DNA of 64,000 nucleotides from NCBI RefSeq assembly GCF_005952805.1, contig NZ_CP040709.1, positions 496,001 to 560,000 of the forward strand, in the 5' to 3' direction. This document shows, piece after piece, positions 9,409 through 18,140 of this stretch. The position numbers and the translations under genes are program-made. Origin of the DNA: Inhella inkyongensis. Its GTDB lineage: Bacteria; Pseudomonadota; Gammaproteobacteria; Burkholderiales; Burkholderiaceae_C. Each line of letters starts with the position of its first letter. Position 1 is the first letter of the stretch. Under the pieces are notes generated by a model. The model saw only the letters and a list, made by a program, of their open reading frames with translations, was not told where the DNA came from and ran no database searches.

Positions 9409-10490
9409 TGAGCGCCCTCCCGCTGTCCTTCTTGCTGCAGCATCTGGCCCAGCCCGAGCGGGTGCGTGCCCTGGATGAGACCGGCTGGGGCCGGCTGATT
9501 GCGCAGGCGCGCGCGGCCAATCTTCTGGGCACGTTGGCGCAGCGCATGGGCGATGCCGGTATCCACGCCGCACCGGCGCCTGAGCGCCACTTGGAGGGGG
9601 CGCGTCAGCTGGCGGCGCGGCAGCGCTTGTCGGTGGCCTGGGAAGCGCAGCTGTTGCAGCGCACGCTCGGTGGGCTCGGGGTGCCGGTGTTGCTGCTCAA
9701 GGGGGCGGCCTATGTGCTGGGCAACTACCCGGCCAGTGAAGCCCGCATGTTTGGCGACATCGATATCTTGGTGTCTCGCACTGCCCTGGGCCAGGTGGAA
9801 AGCACCCTGATGCTGGCCGGTTGGGTCAGCGCCAAACAGGAAGCCTATGACCAGCACTACTACCGGGAGTGGATGCACGAGCTGCCGCCGATGGTGCAGG
9901 TGCGCCGCGGTACGGTGCTGGATGTCCATCACAGCCTATTGCCGCTCACCGGTCGCTTGCACCCGCGCCCCGAGGCGCTGATTGCCCGCGCTCGTGCGTT
10001 GCCGGATTTGCCGGGTTTGAGCGTGCCGGCGCCCGAGGATCTGGTGATTCATTCCCTGGTGCATCTGGCCCACGAAGGCGAGCAGCACCACGGGCTGCGA
10101 GATCTTTGTGATGTGGACCGCCTGTTGCGCCACTTCGCACGGACCGAGCCCGATTTTTGGATTCGCTTGCTGCAGGCCTGTGCCGAACATGGCGTGGCCG
10201 AGCCGGTGCTTTTGGGGCTCCAACTCTTGCAGCGCAGTTGGCAAACGCCGCTGCCGCAGGACTTTGTTTCGGCCTTGAGCGAGCGGGCGGGTGGCCCGGC
10301 CCCAGAGCGATTGCTGCGTCGCTTCGAGCGCGCCATGCACGCGCTGCAAAGCGCAGGGGCCCTGGACCGGTGGGCTCAGTGGCGGCTCTATGTGCGGGCG
10401 CACGCGCTGCGCATGCCGCCGGGCATGCTGTTGCGCCACCTGACGATCAAGGCTTGGATGGGTTTGCGGCGCGAGAGCGACTCCGACTGA
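9408..10490 (+). CDS. Nucleotidyltransferase family protein (PF14907-like)
   Basis: A 360-residue protein with the Pol-beta-like nucleotidyltransferase signature of the NTP_transf_5 group: LLLKGAAYVLGNYP, then MFGDIDILVSR, whose two Asp residues should bind metal. Such enzymes recur beside HprK-like kinases and PqqD-like proteins, including in some lasso-peptide clusters. The likely reaction is transfer of a nucleotide or similar group to a protein, peptide or small molecule; the acceptor is unknown. The start at 9408 overlaps the kinase stop by 1 nt, which rules out the upstream in-frame start. Its stop codon directly abuts the stop of the convergent protease gene. Confidence 0.78.
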   Translation: MSALPLSFLLQHLAQPERVRALDETGWGRLIAQARAANLLGTLAQRMGDAGIHAAPAPERHLEGARQLAARQRLSVAWEAQLLQRTLGGLGVPVLLLKGAAYVLGNYPASEARMFGDIDILVSRTALGQVESTLMLAGWVSAKQEAYDQHYYREWMHELPPMVQVRRGTVLDVHHSLLPLTGRLHPRPEALIARARALPDLPGLSVPAPEDLVIHSLVHLAHEGEQHHGLRDLCDVDRLLRHFARTEPDFWIRLLQACAEHGVAEPVLLGLQLLQRSWQTPLPQDFVSALSERAGGPAPERLLRRFERAMHALQSAGALDRWAQWRLYVRAHALRMPPGMLLRHLTIKAWMGLRRESDSD

Positions 10491-11354
10491 TCAGGGCTGT
10501 GCCGCCGCAAAGGTGTCGCAGGCTTCGATGCGGCCTTGTTGCATGCCCACGCTGAACCAGCGCTGGCGCTGTGCCGCGCTGCCATGCGTAAAGCTCTCCG
10601 GCACCACCTGCCCATTGGCGGCCTTTTGCAGCACGTCGTCGCCGATGCGGCTGGCTGCATTCAGGGCGGCCTCCACATCACTGCGCTCCAACCACTGTTT
10701 GCCCTTTTGGGAATGGTGGGTCCACACACCGGCCAGGCAATCGGCCTGCAACTCCAAGCGCACGCTGAGCTGATTGCCCGCTACCTCGGACAGGCGGCTG
10801 CGCGCCTGTTGCACCTTGGCGCTGATGCCCAGCTGTTGCTGCAGGTGGTGGGCCACCTCATGGGCCACGACATAGGCTGCCGCGAATTCGCCCGGTGCAC
10901 CCAATTGCTTCGACAGGGTGTCAAAGAAGTCTAGATCCAGGTAGATGTGCTGGTCGCCTGGGCAGTAGAAGGGCCCCATGGCTGAATCGCCCGTGCCGCA
11001 GGCGGTCTCGGTCTGGCCGCGGAACAGTCGCAGGCGCGGCGGCGTGTAAGGCTGCTGGCGCTGCTTGAAAAGGGTTTGCCAGACGTCTTCGGTGTCGGCC
11101 AACACCACCCTGACGAAGCGGGTTGCGGGGTCGCGTGCCGGGTCGTCACCTGCGCTCCCTGGGTCCACTTGAACGGGAGCGCCACTGCCATCGTCCAGCG
11201 CGCTGAGCACCGTCATGGGATTGATACCGAACAGCCAGGCTGCGACCAAGGCCAACACGATGCCGCCCAGTCCCAGGCCACGTCGGCCCGCGCCGCTGGG
11301 CCTGCCGCGCAGGTCCTCGACCCGGTCGCTCTCTCGATGCCCTTCCCACTTCAT
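10491..11354 (-). CDS. ypfJ: Neutral zinc metallopeptidase, YpfJ family
   Basis: A 287-residue membrane-anchored protease of the zinc-metallopeptidase group that includes E. coli YpfJ. A single membrane helix lies at about residues 28-44 (GLGGIVLALVAAWLFGI), followed by an extracytoplasmic catalytic domain with HEVAH at 165-169. Motifs shared across the family include YCPGDQHIYLDLDFF, the polar stretch ADCLAGVW and the C-terminal GSAAQRQRWFSVG. The start at 11354 (MKWEGHRESDRVEDLRG) matches the strongly conserved family N terminus; the earlier in-frame ATG does not. The substrate is unknown for the family. Confidence 0.9.
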   Translation of the reverse strand: MKWEGHRESDRVEDLRGRPSGAGRRGLGLGGIVLALVAAWLFGINPMTVLSALDDGSGAPVQVDPGSAGDDPARDPATRFVRVVLADTEDVWQTLFKQRQQPYTPPRLRLFRGQTETACGTGDSAMGPFYCPGDQHIYLDLDFFDTLSKQLGAPGEFAAAYVVAHEVAHHLQQQLGISAKVQQARSRLSEVAGNQLSVRLELQADCLAGVWTHHSQKGKQWLERSDVEAALNAASRIGDDVLQKAANGQVVPESFTHGSAAQRQRWFSVGMQQGRIEACDTFAAAQP

Positions 11355-11482
11355 GCCGCTCTCCGGATCGTCGCGCAAAACGGCAGTCTATGGCCCTCCG
11401 CATGCATCCGGTCACCCGCCGCTGGTGGGCGGGCGAAGGGGTTCGCAAACTGCCTCAATTCCACTGCCCTCAGGAGTTCTCC

Positions 11483-12298
11483 ATGCGTCGCTCATCCCTG
11501 CCTGTTCGTGCCCTTGCGCTTTGCTGTGCGCTGACCGTGTCCGGTCTGGCCATGGCCGAGGAACAGGAATGGGTGTTGCGCATCAAGAATGAGGCCAAGC
11601 ATCTCTCCATCACGCTGGGGGGCACCACGCTCTATGGTTCAGGCGGTCAGCGCGCCAAGGGCTCGGGCCAGCTGGTAGACAGGGCGCGCAGTGTGGCGCC
11701 CTTCACCCGGGTGCGCGTTGATGGCCCGCTGGATGTGCATCTGCACGCGGCCGCTGCCGAGGGCCTGCGGGTGCAGGCTGATGACAACATCGAGCCCCTG
11801 ATCCAAACCTCGGTGGAGGGCGATACCTTGGTGATTGGCGTGCGCGCCGGCGCCAGCTTCAGCAGCCGCCAGTCATTGCGGGTGGCGGTGGATTTCAAGC
11901 GGCTCCAAGGCCTGATGGTGCGCGGTTCTGGCGATGTGCGGCTGGATCAGTACAAGGGCGATCGCCTGGAACTCGACATGAGCGGTTCGGGCGATGTGGC
12001 GGTGGGCCTGGTGGAGGCCCGCGAGCTGTCAGCGCGCCTGAGCGGCTCCGGAGACTTGCGCGTCGCAGGCGCCGTCGAGCGCCAGGACTTCCATCTCAGC
12101 GGCAGCGGCGATGTGGACGCGGCCTCTCTAAGTGGTCAGCAGGTGCGGGCCAAGCTGTCGGGCAGTGGCGATCTGCGCCTGGGCGTGGCCCAGGAACTGG
12201 ATGCCGACCTGTCTGGCAGCGGTGACCTGGCGTATGCCGGCCGCCCCAAGGTGAAGAGCCAGGTCAGCGGCTCGGGCGAGTTGATCGCCCGCCGCTGA
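11483..12298 (+). CDS. Exported GIN-domain (DUF2807) beta-helix protein
   Basis: A 271-residue protein with a Sec signal peptide (residues 1-25, cleavage near AMA-EE). A right-handed beta-helix-like domain is built of repeats around SGSGDV, at least seven copies between about 145 and 270. This is the head GIN/DUF2807 family found on cell surfaces or in the periplasm of many bacteria; its role is unknown. The start at 11483 follows a good CAGGAG ribosome site 7 nt away and begins the signal peptide, so the longer in-frame start at 11390 is rejected. It converges on the yidB-like gene with a 9-bp gap. Confidence 0.85.
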   Translation: MRRSSLPVRALALCCALTVSGLAMAEEQEWVLRIKNEAKHLSITLGGTTLYGSGGQRAKGSGQLVDRARSVAPFTRVRVDGPLDVHLHAAAAEGLRVQADDNIEPLIQTSVEGDTLVIGVRAGASFSSRQSLRVAVDFKRLQGLMVRGSGDVRLDQYKGDRLELDMSGSGDVAVGLVEARELSARLSGSGDLRVAGAVERQDFHLSGSGDVDAASLSGQQVRAKLSGSGDLRLGVAQELDADLSGSGDLAYAGRPKVKSQVSGSGELIARR

Positions 12299-12307
12299 GT
12301 CGCAGCT

Positions 12308-12709
12308 TCAGCGCTGCAACAGGCCGCTCAGCTGCCCCAGCAAATCGTCGATGCCGCCGGTGGGCAGCTGGCCTTGCGGGGTCAGCCCATCCACCACCTG
12401 CGGCAGCTGCTGGGCCAGCTGCTGGCTGAGTTGAGCCGGGTTGAGGCCAAATTGCTGAGCCAGCTGGCCAATCAAATCGCCGCCCAGACCTTGTTCGATC
12501 TGCTGCGCACTGATGGGCAGATTGGCGCCGGTGCCGACCCAACTCTGAACGATCTCGCCCAAGCCGCCTCGGCTGAGCTGTTCCACCAAGCCGGCCAGGC
12601 CTTGGCCGCCTCCGACCTGACGCAGCAGGCTGCCGATCAGGTCCGCGCCGCCGCCCTGGCCTTGGAGTTGTCCGCTGACCGCGCCGACGATTGAATCCAG
12701 CAATCCCAT
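12308..12709 (-). CDS. yidB: YidB-like DUF937 protein
   Basis: A 133-residue low-complexity protein rich in Gly, Leu and Gln, starting MGLLDSIVGAVSGQ. It has the pattern of the YidB/DUF937 family (two helical hairpins with IGSLLRQVGGGQGLAGLVEQ and WVGTGANLPISAQQIEQGLG). The molecular function is unknown for the family. It starts at 12709, 43 bp after the end of yifB on the same strand, so the two may be co-transcribed. A longer in-frame start upstream would run into yifB and has no homology support. Confidence 0.82.
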   Translation of the reverse strand: MGLLDSIVGAVSGQLQGQGGGADLIGSLLRQVGGGQGLAGLVEQLSRGGLGEIVQSWVGTGANLPISAQQIEQGLGGDLIGQLAQQFGLNPAQLSQQLAQQLPQVVDGLTPQGQLPTGGIDDLLGQLSGLLQR

Positions 12710-12752
12710 GGCCGTGCTCCAAGTTCGTATGAGGACGGCGATTGTGCGCGGC

Positions 12753-14255
12753 TCAGCGCGGCAGGGCGCGGTGCATCTGAATGGCCTGGGCGATGTCGCT
12801 GGCCTCGATCTGGGGGCGCCGGCCCAGATCTGCCAGCGTGCGCGCCACCCGCTGCACGCGGTGCAGCGCGCGGCCCGACCACGCCAGGCGCTGGGCGGCC
12901 TGCTGGAGCAGTTGCGCCGCGGCAGCTTGAAGCGGTGCAAAGCGCTCTAACTGACCGACCGGGAGTTGCGCATTCAGGCAGCCCTGTCGCTCCAGCGCCA
13001 ATGCCTGTGCCTCGGCCACGCGCGCGGCCACTTCGGCACTGCCCTCGCCGTCGGGCGCAGCCGCCAGCTCCGTCGGATGCAGAAGGGGAACCTCCACCAG
13101 CAAGTCCAGGCGGTCGAGCAGGGGGCCTGAAAGTCGCCCCTGGTAGCGCGAGACTTGCTCCGGACTGCAGCGGCAGGCCTTGAGCGGATTGCCCAAATGG
13201 CCACAGGGGCAGGGGTTCATGGCAGCCACCAGTTGGAAGCGAGCAGGGAACTCGCTGCTGCGGGCCGCGCGGGCGATGTGAATCCGGCCGGTCTCCAGTG
13301 GCTCGCGCAGGGCCTCCAACGCGGCACGGGGGAACTCGGGCAGTTCGTCCAGAAACAGAACACCGTGGTGCGCCAGTGAAATTTCGCCCGGCCGCGGCGG
13401 CGAGGCCCCGCCTACCAGGGCCACGGCCGAGGCACTGTGGTGCGGACAGCGGAACGGACGCTGGGCAAAGGTCTCGGCGGCAAAGCTGCCCACCAGAGAC
13501 TGCAAGGCGGCGACTTCGAGCGCGGCCTCCAGCGGCAGGGGTGGCAGCAGACCTGGCAGGCGCTGCGCCAGCATGGATTTGCCGGTGCCTGGTGGACCGA
13601 CCAACAGCAGATGGTGGGCTCCTGCTGCGGCCACCTCCAGTGCGCGCTTGGGGCCGGCCTGGCCGCGCACATCGCGCAGGTCCAAGGGCAGCTCCAGCGG
13701 CGCCGGCCGTGCCTGGCGCGGCAAGGTAGGCAGACTGCCGTCCTGCAAGGCGGCGACCAGGCCGAGCAGATCCTGGGCCACATGAAGTCGCACGCCCTCC
13801 ACCCAGGCGGCCTCTTGGGCGCTGGCGGCTGGCAGAACCAGGCCACGCGACGCGCCTTCGCGGCGCAGCGCCAAAGCCTGCGCCAGCGCTCCGCGCACCG
13901 GGCGCAACTCGCCGCTCAATGAGAGTTCGCCGGCCCACTCCAATTGATCCAGGCCGCTGGCCGGCAGCTGCCCGCTGGCCACCAACAGGCCCAGCGCGAT
14001 GGGCAGGTCAAAGCGCGCCCCTTCCTTGGGCAGGTCGGCCGGCGCCAGATTCACGGTGATGCGGCGGTCATGTGGGAACTGCAGTCCGCTGCTGGTGAGC
14101 GCTGCGCGGACTCGTTCGCGCGCTTCCTTGACCTCGGTGTCCGCCAGGCCCACCAGGGTGAAGCTGGGCAGGCCGGGGGCCAGATGAACCTCAACGGTCA
14201 CCGGCAGGGCCGCGAGGCCGCAGAGGGCACGACTGTGAAGCAGGGCCAGGCTCAT
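12753..14255 (-). CDS. yifB: YifB/ComM family AAA+ ATPase
   Basis: A 500-residue ATPase of the Mg-chelatase-like group. Members called ComM are branch-migration helicases that help integrate transforming DNA. Domain order: N-terminal Lon-like/ChlI domain (GLADTEVKEARERVRAAL, NLAPADLPKEG), AAA+ core with Walker A LLVGPPGTGKSML and Walker B GVLFLDELPEF, and C-terminal Mg-chelatase domain with the arginine-rich RAARSSEFPARF region. A CPCG...CRC cysteine cluster (CPCGHLGNPLKACRCS) matches the family's four-Cys motif. The start at 14255 (MSLALLHSRALCG) gives the family N terminus. It is divergent from the glnK promoter region. It hints at natural competence, but no other com gene lies in the window. 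Confidence 0.92.
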   Translation of the reverse strand: MSLALLHSRALCGLAALPVTVEVHLAPGLPSFTLVGLADTEVKEARERVRAALTSSGLQFPHDRRITVNLAPADLPKEGARFDLPIALGLLVASGQLPASGLDQLEWAGELSLSGELRPVRGALAQALALRREGASRGLVLPAASAQEAAWVEGVRLHVAQDLLGLVAALQDGSLPTLPRQARPAPLELPLDLRDVRGQAGPKRALEVAAAGAHHLLLVGPPGTGKSMLAQRLPGLLPPLPLEAALEVAALQSLVGSFAAETFAQRPFRCPHHSASAVALVGGASPPRPGEISLAHHGVLFLDELPEFPRAALEALREPLETGRIHIARAARSSEFPARFQLVAAMNPCPCGHLGNPLKACRCSPEQVSRYQGRLSGPLLDRLDLLVEVPLLHPTELAAAPDGEGSAEVAARVAEAQALALERQGCLNAQLPVGQLERFAPLQAAAAQLLQQAAQRLAWSGRALHRVQRVARTLADLGRRPQIEASDIAQAIQMHRALPR

Positions 14256-14333
14256 GGTGGGTCTCCCTGCACCGATTCTGATCCCGAGCCGGCGCCCCGT
14301 AACGGTGCATGGGGTCGAAAGTGAGCCCAAAGC

Positions 14334-14348
14334 GCACCGGGACGGTGC
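14334..14348 (+). promoter_or_regulatory. NtrC binding site upstream of glnK
   Basis: GCACC-N5-GGTGC matches the core of the NtrC operator. It is centred about 50 nt upstream of the sigma-54 -12 element, a normal enhancer distance. Single half-sites (TGCACC at 14268 and GGTGCA at 14304) lie further upstream. This predicts activation of glnK-amtB under nitrogen limitation. Confidence 0.72.
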
Positions 14349-14378
14349 GGCAAGGCGATCTTTGTGCCGGCTTGGCGC

Positions 14379-14394
14379 TGGCACGGAAGCTGCA
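14379..14394 (+). promoter_or_regulatory. Sigma-54 (-24/-12) promoter of glnK-amtB
   Basis: TGGCACGGAAGCTGCA fits the sigma-54 consensus TGGCAC-N5-TTGCA with one mismatch. It sits 54 nt before the glnK ATG and just downstream of an NtrC site, the standard arrangement for this operon. Confidence 0.82.
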
Positions 14395-14406
14395 AAACCG
14401 GGTTGA

Positions 14407-14787
<381 letters not shown>

Positions 14788-14800
14788 ACCGGAGTCTGTG

Positions 14801-16336
14801 ATGAAGAAATTCCTTGCCTGCCTGGCCCTTTGCGGTCTGGGCCTGATGGCGTCCGTTGGGGCGCAGGAGCCGGCGGCTTCAGCTGCGCCGCTGATGGATG
14901 CTGCCGCCTCGGCCGTCCCCGCCCTGGAGGCATCCGCTGCGGCTCAGGTTGCCACGGGCGGGGCCGCAGTGGACGCCCAGGCGACGGCACCCACGCCGCC
15001 CAAGTTCGACAAGGGCGACAACGCCTGGATGATGGTGGCCACTCTGCTGGTCATCTTGATGACCGTGCCGGGCCTGGCGCTGTTCTATGGCGGCCTGGTG
15101 CGCGCCAAAAACATGCTCAGCGTGTTGATGCAGGTGCTGGTGACCTTCTCGCTGATCGTGGTGTTGTGGGTGATCTATGGCTACAGCCTGGCCTTCACGG
15201 AAGGGAGCAGCCTGATCGGCGGGTTGGATCGCCTGATGCTCAAGGGCATCTGGGATCCCGTGGCCGGCAGCTTTGCGCCTGCCGCCACTTTCAGCAAGGG
15301 GGTCTACATCCCGGAGTTGCTGTTCGCCGCCTTCCAAGCCACTTTCGCCGGCATCACCTGCTGCCTGATCGTGGGAGCCTTTGCTGAGCGCATCCGCTTC
15401 AGTGCCGTGTTGGCCTTCAGCGTGCTGTGGTTCACCTTCAGCTACCTGCCCGTCGCCCATATGGTGTGGTTCTGGATGGGGCCGGATGCCTACGCGACGG
15501 CCGATGTGGCTGCATCCATGAATGACAAGGCCGGTCTGATTTGGCAGTGGGGTGCGCTGGACTTTGCTGGCGGCACCGTGGTGCACATCAATGCGGCCGT
15601 GGCCGGTCTTGTGGGGGCCTATGTGGTGGGCAAGCGGATCGGGTACGGGCGCGATGCCATCGTGCCGCACAACCTGCCCCTGACCATGACCGGTGCCGCC
15701 CTGCTGTGGGTGGGCTGGTTCGGCTTCAACGCCGGCTCGGCGCTGGAGGCCAATGGCTTTGCGGCGCTGGCCTTCATCAATACCTTCATTGCCACGGCAG
15801 CGGCGGTGCTGAGCTGGTGCCTGGGCGAAGCCCTGCATCGCGGCAAGGCTTCGATGCTCGGTGCGGCATCGGGTGCGGTGGCGGGTCTGGTGGCCATCAC
15901 CCCGGCCTGCGGCAACGTGGGTCTGGGTGGGGCGCTGGCCATCGGCTTCATCGCCGGTCTGGCGGGCCTGTGGGGGGTGAGCTGGCTCAAGCGGAAGCTG
16001 GGCGCCGATGACTCGTTGGATGTGTTCGGCGTGCACGGCGTGTGCGGCATCGTCGGTGCGCTGCTGACGGGTGTGTTCAACAGTCCCAATCTGGGCGGTG
16101 TGAGCAGCGTGGCCGATTGGGTCACAGCCGGCATGGTGGCGCCGGATGCCTATTCGATTGGCACCCAGTTCCTGGCGCAGGCCAAGGCCGTGGGGCTGAC
16201 GGTGGTGTGGAGCGCCGTGGTCTCGCTGGTGGCCTTCAAGCTGGTGGACTGGACCATCGGTCTGCGCGTCAGCGAAGAGGAAGAGCGCGAGGGCCTGGAC
16301 ATCGCCAGCCACGGCGAGACGGCCTACACCAAGTGA
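14801..16336 (+). CDS. amtB: Ammonium transporter AmtB
   Basis: A 511-residue inner-membrane ammonium channel. A cleavable signal (residues 1-20, ending ASVGA) is followed by an unusually long Ala-rich linker to about residue 68. Eleven membrane helices follow, with family motifs PGLALFYGGLVRAKN, AGITCCLIVGAFAERI, DFAGGTVVHINAAVAGLVGAYV (first pore His) and DVFGVHGVCGIVGALLTGVF (second pore His). It lies 13 nt after glnK, the usual operon. The long signal-plus-linker N terminus is common in betaproteobacterial AmtB. A strong terminator follows 20 nt after the stop. Confidence 0.96.
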   Translation: MKKFLACLALCGLGLMASVGAQEPAASAAPLMDAAASAVPALEASAAAQVATGGAAVDAQATAPTPPKFDKGDNAWMMVATLLVILMTVPGLALFYGGLVRAKNMLSVLMQVLVTFSLIVVLWVIYGYSLAFTEGSSLIGGLDRLMLKGIWDPVAGSFAPAATFSKGVYIPELLFAAFQATFAGITCCLIVGAFAERIRFSAVLAFSVLWFTFSYLPVAHMVWFWMGPDAYATADVAASMNDKAGLIWQWGALDFAGGTVVHINAAVAGLVGAYVVGKRIGYGRDAIVPHNLPLTMTGAALLWVGWFGFNAGSALEANGFAALAFINTFIATAAAVLSWCLGEALHRGKASMLGAASGAVAGLVAITPACGNVGLGGALAIGFIAGLAGLWGVSWLKRKLGADDSLDVFGVHGVCGIVGALLTGVFNSPNLGGVSSVADWVTAGMVAPDAYSIGTQFLAQAKAVGLTVVWSAVVSLVAFKLVDWTIGLRVSEEEEREGLDIASHGETAYTK

Positions 16337-16355
16337 ACCCCGCGCACTGAACAGC

Positions 16356-16379
16356 AGGCCGCCTTCGGGCGGCCTTTTT
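16356..16379 (+). terminator. Rho-independent terminator of glnK-amtB
   Basis: AGGCCGCC-TTCG-GGCGGCCT is an 8-bp GC-rich stem with a stable UUCG loop, followed by TTTTT. It lies right after amtB. Its end touches the stop of the convergent regulator gene, but there is no T-run on that side, so it acts mainly on the + strand. Confidence 0.92.
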
Positions 16380-16765
16380 CATTGTTGCGGTGGCCGCGCC
16401 TTGAGCATGATGGTGATCAGGTCGCCCAGCTTGGCCGGCGCAAAGGGCTTGGTCAGGAAGTAGTTCGCCCCGGCACTCAGGGCGGCCTGCTTGTCCCGCT
16501 CCTCGGCATTGCCGGTCAGCATCAGCACCAGGGCGTGGGACAACTCGGCATCGGCCTTAAGGGCCTGCAACACCTGCAGGCCATCCAGGCCGCCGGGCAT
16601 CACCTGATCCAAGATCACCAGATCGGGCTTGATGGCCTTTGCGATCTGCAGGGCCAGCGCGCCATTGGCGGCCTCGAACAAAGTGTGCCCGCCTCCCTCC
16701 AACGCGAAGCGGATCAACCGGCGAATGTCGGCCTGGTCATCGACGATCAGGATTTTTGACTTCAT
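16379..16765 (-). CDS. Single-domain CheY-like response regulator
   Basis: A 128-residue receiver domain with no output. All key residues are present: D9-D10, phospho-acceptor D53 (LVILDQVMPGG), Thr in LMLTGNAEE and Lys in FLTKPFAP. It lies alone between amtB and gshA on the opposite strand, so its kinase is elsewhere. It could serve a phosphorelay or chemotaxis-like system; nothing in the sequence decides which. Confidence 0.9.
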   Translation of the reverse strand: MKSKILIVDDQADIRRLIRFALEGGGHTLFEAANGALALQIAKAIKPDLVILDQVMPGGLDGLQVLQALKADAELSHALVLMLTGNAEERDKQAALSAGANYFLTKPFAPAKLGDLITIMLKARPPQQ

Positions 16766-16857
16766 GGAGGCCCAGCATAGCTGGGCTTGTGAAGTCCGGC
16801 TCCTGCCCCATTTGAGGCCGGTTGTTCGGTCAGAATCCGCCGCAGGAGTGTGTGTCC

Positions 16858-18135
16858 ATGGTTCCCCATCTCATTACCGCGCAAAGCGGCCCCATCAACG
16901 AACTGGAGGAACGCATCCTGGAGTCCATGCCGGCCATCGAGCGCTGGTTTCGGCTGGAATGGATGGAGCACACGCCGCCCTTCTACAGCGCCGTGGATGT
17001 GCGCAATGCCGGTTTCAAGCTGGCACCGATGGATACCGTTCTGCATCCACAGGCCTTCAACCAACTGGATCGGGCCATGTTGCCCCTGGCCGTGCAGGCG
17101 GCCATGGCGGCCATTGAGAAGATCTGCCCCGAGGCCAAGAACCTGCTGCTGATCCCGGAAGCGCAGGTGCGCGATGCCGGCTATCTGAGCCATCTGTCGA
17201 CTCTGGTGCGCATCTTTCGGCAGGCGGGGCTGAATGTGCGACTGGGCAGTTTGGATGCCGATATTCAAAGCCCGACCCCGCTTCGCACCCTGGAGGGTGA
17301 GGACCTGGTGCTGGAGCCCTTGCTGCGCCAGCGGGGGCGGCTGGGGCTGAAGGACTTTGACCCCTGCACCATCTTGCTCAATAGCGAGCTGGCCGGCGGC
17401 GTGCCGCAGCTGCTCAAGCATCTGGATGAGCAATACCTGCTTCCCCCTTTGCATGCGGCCTGGGCGGTGCGGCGGCGCAGTCAGCACTTCAGGGCCTATG
17501 ACGAGTTGGCCAAGCGCTTTGCCAAGCTGCTGGGCATGGACCCCTGGCTGATCAACCCCATGTTTGGCCAATGCGATCGCGTCAATGAAGGCGATGGCAG
17601 TGGCCTGGCCTGTGCGCAGACTCAGGTGGACGCGGTGCTCAGCAAGATCCGACGCAAGTACAAGGACTACGGCATCACCGAGCGGCCCTTTGTGGTGCTC
17701 AAGGCCGACGATGGCTCGCAACGCCTAGCGGGCGTGACCGTCTACGACGCCAAGGACCTGGAGGCGCTGAATCTGGGCCAAGGGGCGCCCAGCGAGATGC
17801 TGATCCAGGAGGGCGTGCCAACGCGGGAGCGGGTGGATGCGGCCGCCGCAGAACCCGTCGTGTACATGATGGATCGCTATGTGGTCGGGGGCTTCTATCG
17901 CTTGCACGCTGAGCGTCGCCCCGACGAGGACTTGAATGTGGCTGGCGCTCGCTTCGAACCTCTGGCCTTTGCACAAGCGGCCCAGTTGCCCCGCCCGGGG
18001 GGGCAGCCAGGCGCCAGCGTGCCCAACCGCTTCTACATGTACGGCGTGGTGGCGCGCTTGGCCATGCTGGCGGCCAGCTACGAGCTGGAAGCTGCCGACC
18101 CCGAGCGTGAGGAGCTGGAGGCCAGCGCATCCTGA
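16858..18135 (+). CDS. gshA: Glutamate--cysteine ligase (ferroxidans/Ralstonia-type GshA)
   Basis: A 425-residue cytoplasmic enzyme catalysing the first step of glutathione synthesis, of the class found in betaproteobacteria and Acidithiobacillus rather than the E. coli or plant-like classes. Recognised by family-specific stretches such as LNSELAGGVPQLLKHL, NPMFGQCDRVNEGDGSGLACAQTQVDAVLSKI-like sequence and the C-terminal ANRFYMYGVVARLAMLAA-type segment (here VPNRFYMYGVVARL). The start at 16858 follows a CAGGAG site; an upstream in-frame TTG is less likely. gshB is not adjacent but lies at 24978, past transport genes. Confidence 0.92.
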   Translation: MVPHLITAQSGPINELEERILESMPAIERWFRLEWMEHTPPFYSAVDVRNAGFKLAPMDTVLHPQAFNQLDRAMLPLAVQAAMAAIEKICPEAKNLLLIPEAQVRDAGYLSHLSTLVRIFRQAGLNVRLGSLDADIQSPTPLRTLEGEDLVLEPLLRQRGRLGLKDFDPCTILLNSELAGGVPQLLKHLDEQYLLPPLHAAWAVRRRSQHFRAYDELAKRFAKLLGMDPWLINPMFGQCDRVNEGDGSGLACAQTQVDAVLSKIRRKYKDYGITERPFVVLKADDGSQRLAGVTVYDAKDLEALNLGQGAPSEMLIQEGVPTRERVDAAAAEPVVYMMDRYVVGGFYRLHAERRPDEDLNVAGARFEPLAFAQAAQLPRPGGQPGASVPNRFYMYGVVARLAMLAASYELEAADPEREELEASAS

Positions 18136-18140
18136 ACCGC

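Noticed and set aside
11930..12290. DNA-level tandem repeat in the GIN-domain gene
   Set aside because: The SGSGD periodicity is a protein beta-helix feature; the codons vary between copies.
14879..16312. 477-codon open frame on the minus strand opposite amtB
   Set aside because: It is a shadow frame caused by high third-position GC; it is His/Gln-rich with no family pattern and overlaps a certain gene.
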